NCBI GenBank assembly: GCA_030429685.1
Contig: JAUIEY010000087.1
Coordinates: 1-8,045, forward strand
Source: Gammaproteobacteria bacterium
GTDB lineage: Bacteria > Pseudomonadota > Gammaproteobacteria > Steroidobacterales > GCA-2729495
Length of the DNA: 8,045 bases
Direction of reading: 5' to 3'
In this document: piece by piece, positions 7,447-8,045 of the stretch
Numbering within the stretch: the stretch's first letter is position 1
How the letters are laid out: each line of letters begins with the position of its first letter
Notes under the pieces: generated by a model
Databases searched by the model: none
What the model saw: only the letters and a program-made list of their open reading frames with translations
Told to the model about the DNA's origin: nothing
Made by a program: the position numbers and the translations under genes

Positions 7447-7463
7447 GGGGTTTCTGTGCGGGT

Positions 7464-8045
7464 ATGACCAAGTTTGTGTTTGTAACAGGCGGGGTGGTTT
7501 CCTCGCTGGGCAAGGGAATCACGGCCGCCTCACTGGGGGCTTTGCTGGAGGCCCGGGGCCTGTCGGTCAGCATGATCAAGCTGGACCCTTATCTCAATGT
7601 CGACCCCGGCACCATGAGCCCGTTTCAGCACGGCGAAGTATTCGTTACCGACGACGGTACCGAAACCGACCTTGATCTGGGACACTACGAGCGCTTTGTT
7701 AACACCACCACCGGGCGTAACAGCAATTTCACTACCGGCCGTATCTACGGCAGCGTGATCGCCAAGGAACGGCGGGGCGACTATCTTGGCGCGACGGTGC
7801 AGGTCATTCCGCATGTCACCGATGTGATCAAGAATTTCGTGCTGACCGGCAACGAGGACTATGATTTCGTTCTGGTCGAAATCGGCGGTACCGTGGGCGA
7901 TATCGAAGGCCTGCCATTCTTCGAGGCGATTCGCCAGCTTGGAAATGATCTTCCGCGTGGCGATGCGGTCTACGTTCACCTGACTCTGATGCCTTATATT
8001 CCGAGCGCCGGCGAGATGAAGACAAAGCCGACGCAGCACTCGGTC
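7464..8045 (+). CDS. pyrG: CTP synthase, 3'-truncated by the window edge
   Basis: PyrG makes CTP from UTP, ATP and glutamine, the last step of de novo pyrimidine nucleotide synthesis. The 194 codons present cover most of the N-terminal amidoligase (synthetase) domain; the family is about 540 residues, so the remainder and the whole glutaminase domain lie beyond the window. The ATP-binding loop is GGVVSSLGKGI (9-19), with K17. Mg-binding acids are D71, in ETDLDLGHYERF, and E139, in VEIGGTVGDIEGLP. Other family blocks are KLDPYLNVDPGTMSP (39-53), QHGEVFVTDDG (55-65), KERRGDYLGATVQVIPH (101-117) and KTKPTQHSV at the window end. The ATG at 7464 gives the usual N-terminus immediately before the ATP loop. 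The segment after about residue 125 (NEDYDF, FFEAIRQLGNDLPRG, YIPSAGE) resembles alphaproteobacterial PyrG more than the gammaproteobacterial forms I remember. The upstream leader may attenuate transcription. Confidence 0.97.
   Translation, partial: MTKFVFVTGGVVSSLGKGITAASLGALLEARGLSVSMIKLDPYLNVDPGTMSPFQHGEVFVTDDGTETDLDLGHYERFVNTTTGRNSNFTTGRIYGSVIAKERRGDYLGATVQVIPHVTDVIKNFVLTGNEDYDFVLVEIGGTVGDIEGLPFFEAIRQLGNDLPRGDAVYVHLTLMPYIPSAGEMKTKPTQHSV

Larger units (their letters stand above)
7255..7463 (+). promoter_or_regulatory. tilS-pyrG intergenic region, candidate pyrG leader
   Basis: This 209-nt gap is the only sizeable non-coding stretch in the window. I see no open reading frame with a convincing start, no tRNA and no recognisable riboswitch. 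It holds a weak promoter-like sequence (7301-7329), a G/T-rich segment with TGGGTG repeated at 7342-7347 and 7354-7359, a possible bulged hairpin (CCAACC 7336-7341 with 7350-7356), a G+C-rich palindromic patch (7388-7397), and a terminator-like hairpin with a T-rich tail (7416-7446). Tail and start codon are only 17 nt apart, leaving no room for a pyrG promoter after the hairpin. GGGG at 7447-7450 lies 13 nt before the start, and a GCGGG at 7458-7462 lies immediately before it; neither is an ideal Shine-Dalgarno site. Confidence 0.5.

Noticed and set aside
7530..8039. Minus-strand open frame (169 codons) at the right edge
   Set aside because: The plus strand here encodes clear PyrG sequence, including the Mg-binding acids; the antisense frame shows no family features.
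1..8045. CRISPR array, insertion sequence, prophage, tRNA or defence/toxin gene
   Set aside because: No repeat-spacer pattern, transposase, terminal inverted repeats, cloverleaf sequence or accessory gene was seen. All substantial coding sequence is accounted for by six housekeeping genes.

Overview
The window is an ordinary, densely packed chromosomal housekeeping segment from a proteobacterium, most probably a gammaproteobacterium. The evidence is gene order and protein sequence: lpxB-rnhB-dnaE-accA-tilS-pyrG, all on the + strand, is the order I recall from Pseudomonas-like gammaproteobacteria, and the AccA, DnaE, RnhB and TilS proteins read like gammaproteobacterial orthologues. Base composition is G+C-rich by eye. 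lpxB (lipid A) implies a Gram-negative outer membrane. I cannot name genus or family.

Layout. Positions 1-778 hold the 3' two thirds of lpxB (lipid A disaccharide synthase), cut by the window edge. rnhB (771-1403, RNase HII) overlaps it by 8 nt. dnaE (1400-4888, replicative DNA polymerase III alpha subunit) starts on a GTG that overlaps the rnhB stop by 4 nt, behind a good GGAGG ribosome-binding site. A 64-nt gap (4889-4952) separates dnaE from accA (4953-5912, acetyl-CoA carboxylase carboxyltransferase alpha). tilS (5905-7254, tRNA-Ile lysidine synthetase) overlaps accA by 8 nt. A 209-nt non-coding region (7255-7463) follows, then pyrG (7464 to the window end, CTP synthase), cut after codon 194.

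How the genes fit together. The first five genes look like one transcription unit mixing envelope and fatty-acid precursors (lpxB, accA), replication (rnhB, dnaE) and decoding (tilS). I see no convincing terminator between them. The only real regulatory space is upstream of pyrG. It contains a weak promoter-like sequence, a strong intrinsic-terminator-like hairpin with a T-rich tail ending 17 nt before the pyrG start codon, and an upstream segment able to pair with the 3' arm of that hairpin. This looks like a possible transcription attenuator for CTP synthase and is the most interesting signal in the window.

I found no mobile element, CRISPR array, tRNA/rRNA gene, toxin-antitoxin or defence gene, and no novel multigene system. 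Secondary points of interest are an alphaproteobacteria-like stretch in PyrG, an unusual His/Arg arrangement in the DnaE PHP domain, and a Gln replacing the first Asp of the HHxDDQ motif in TilS.
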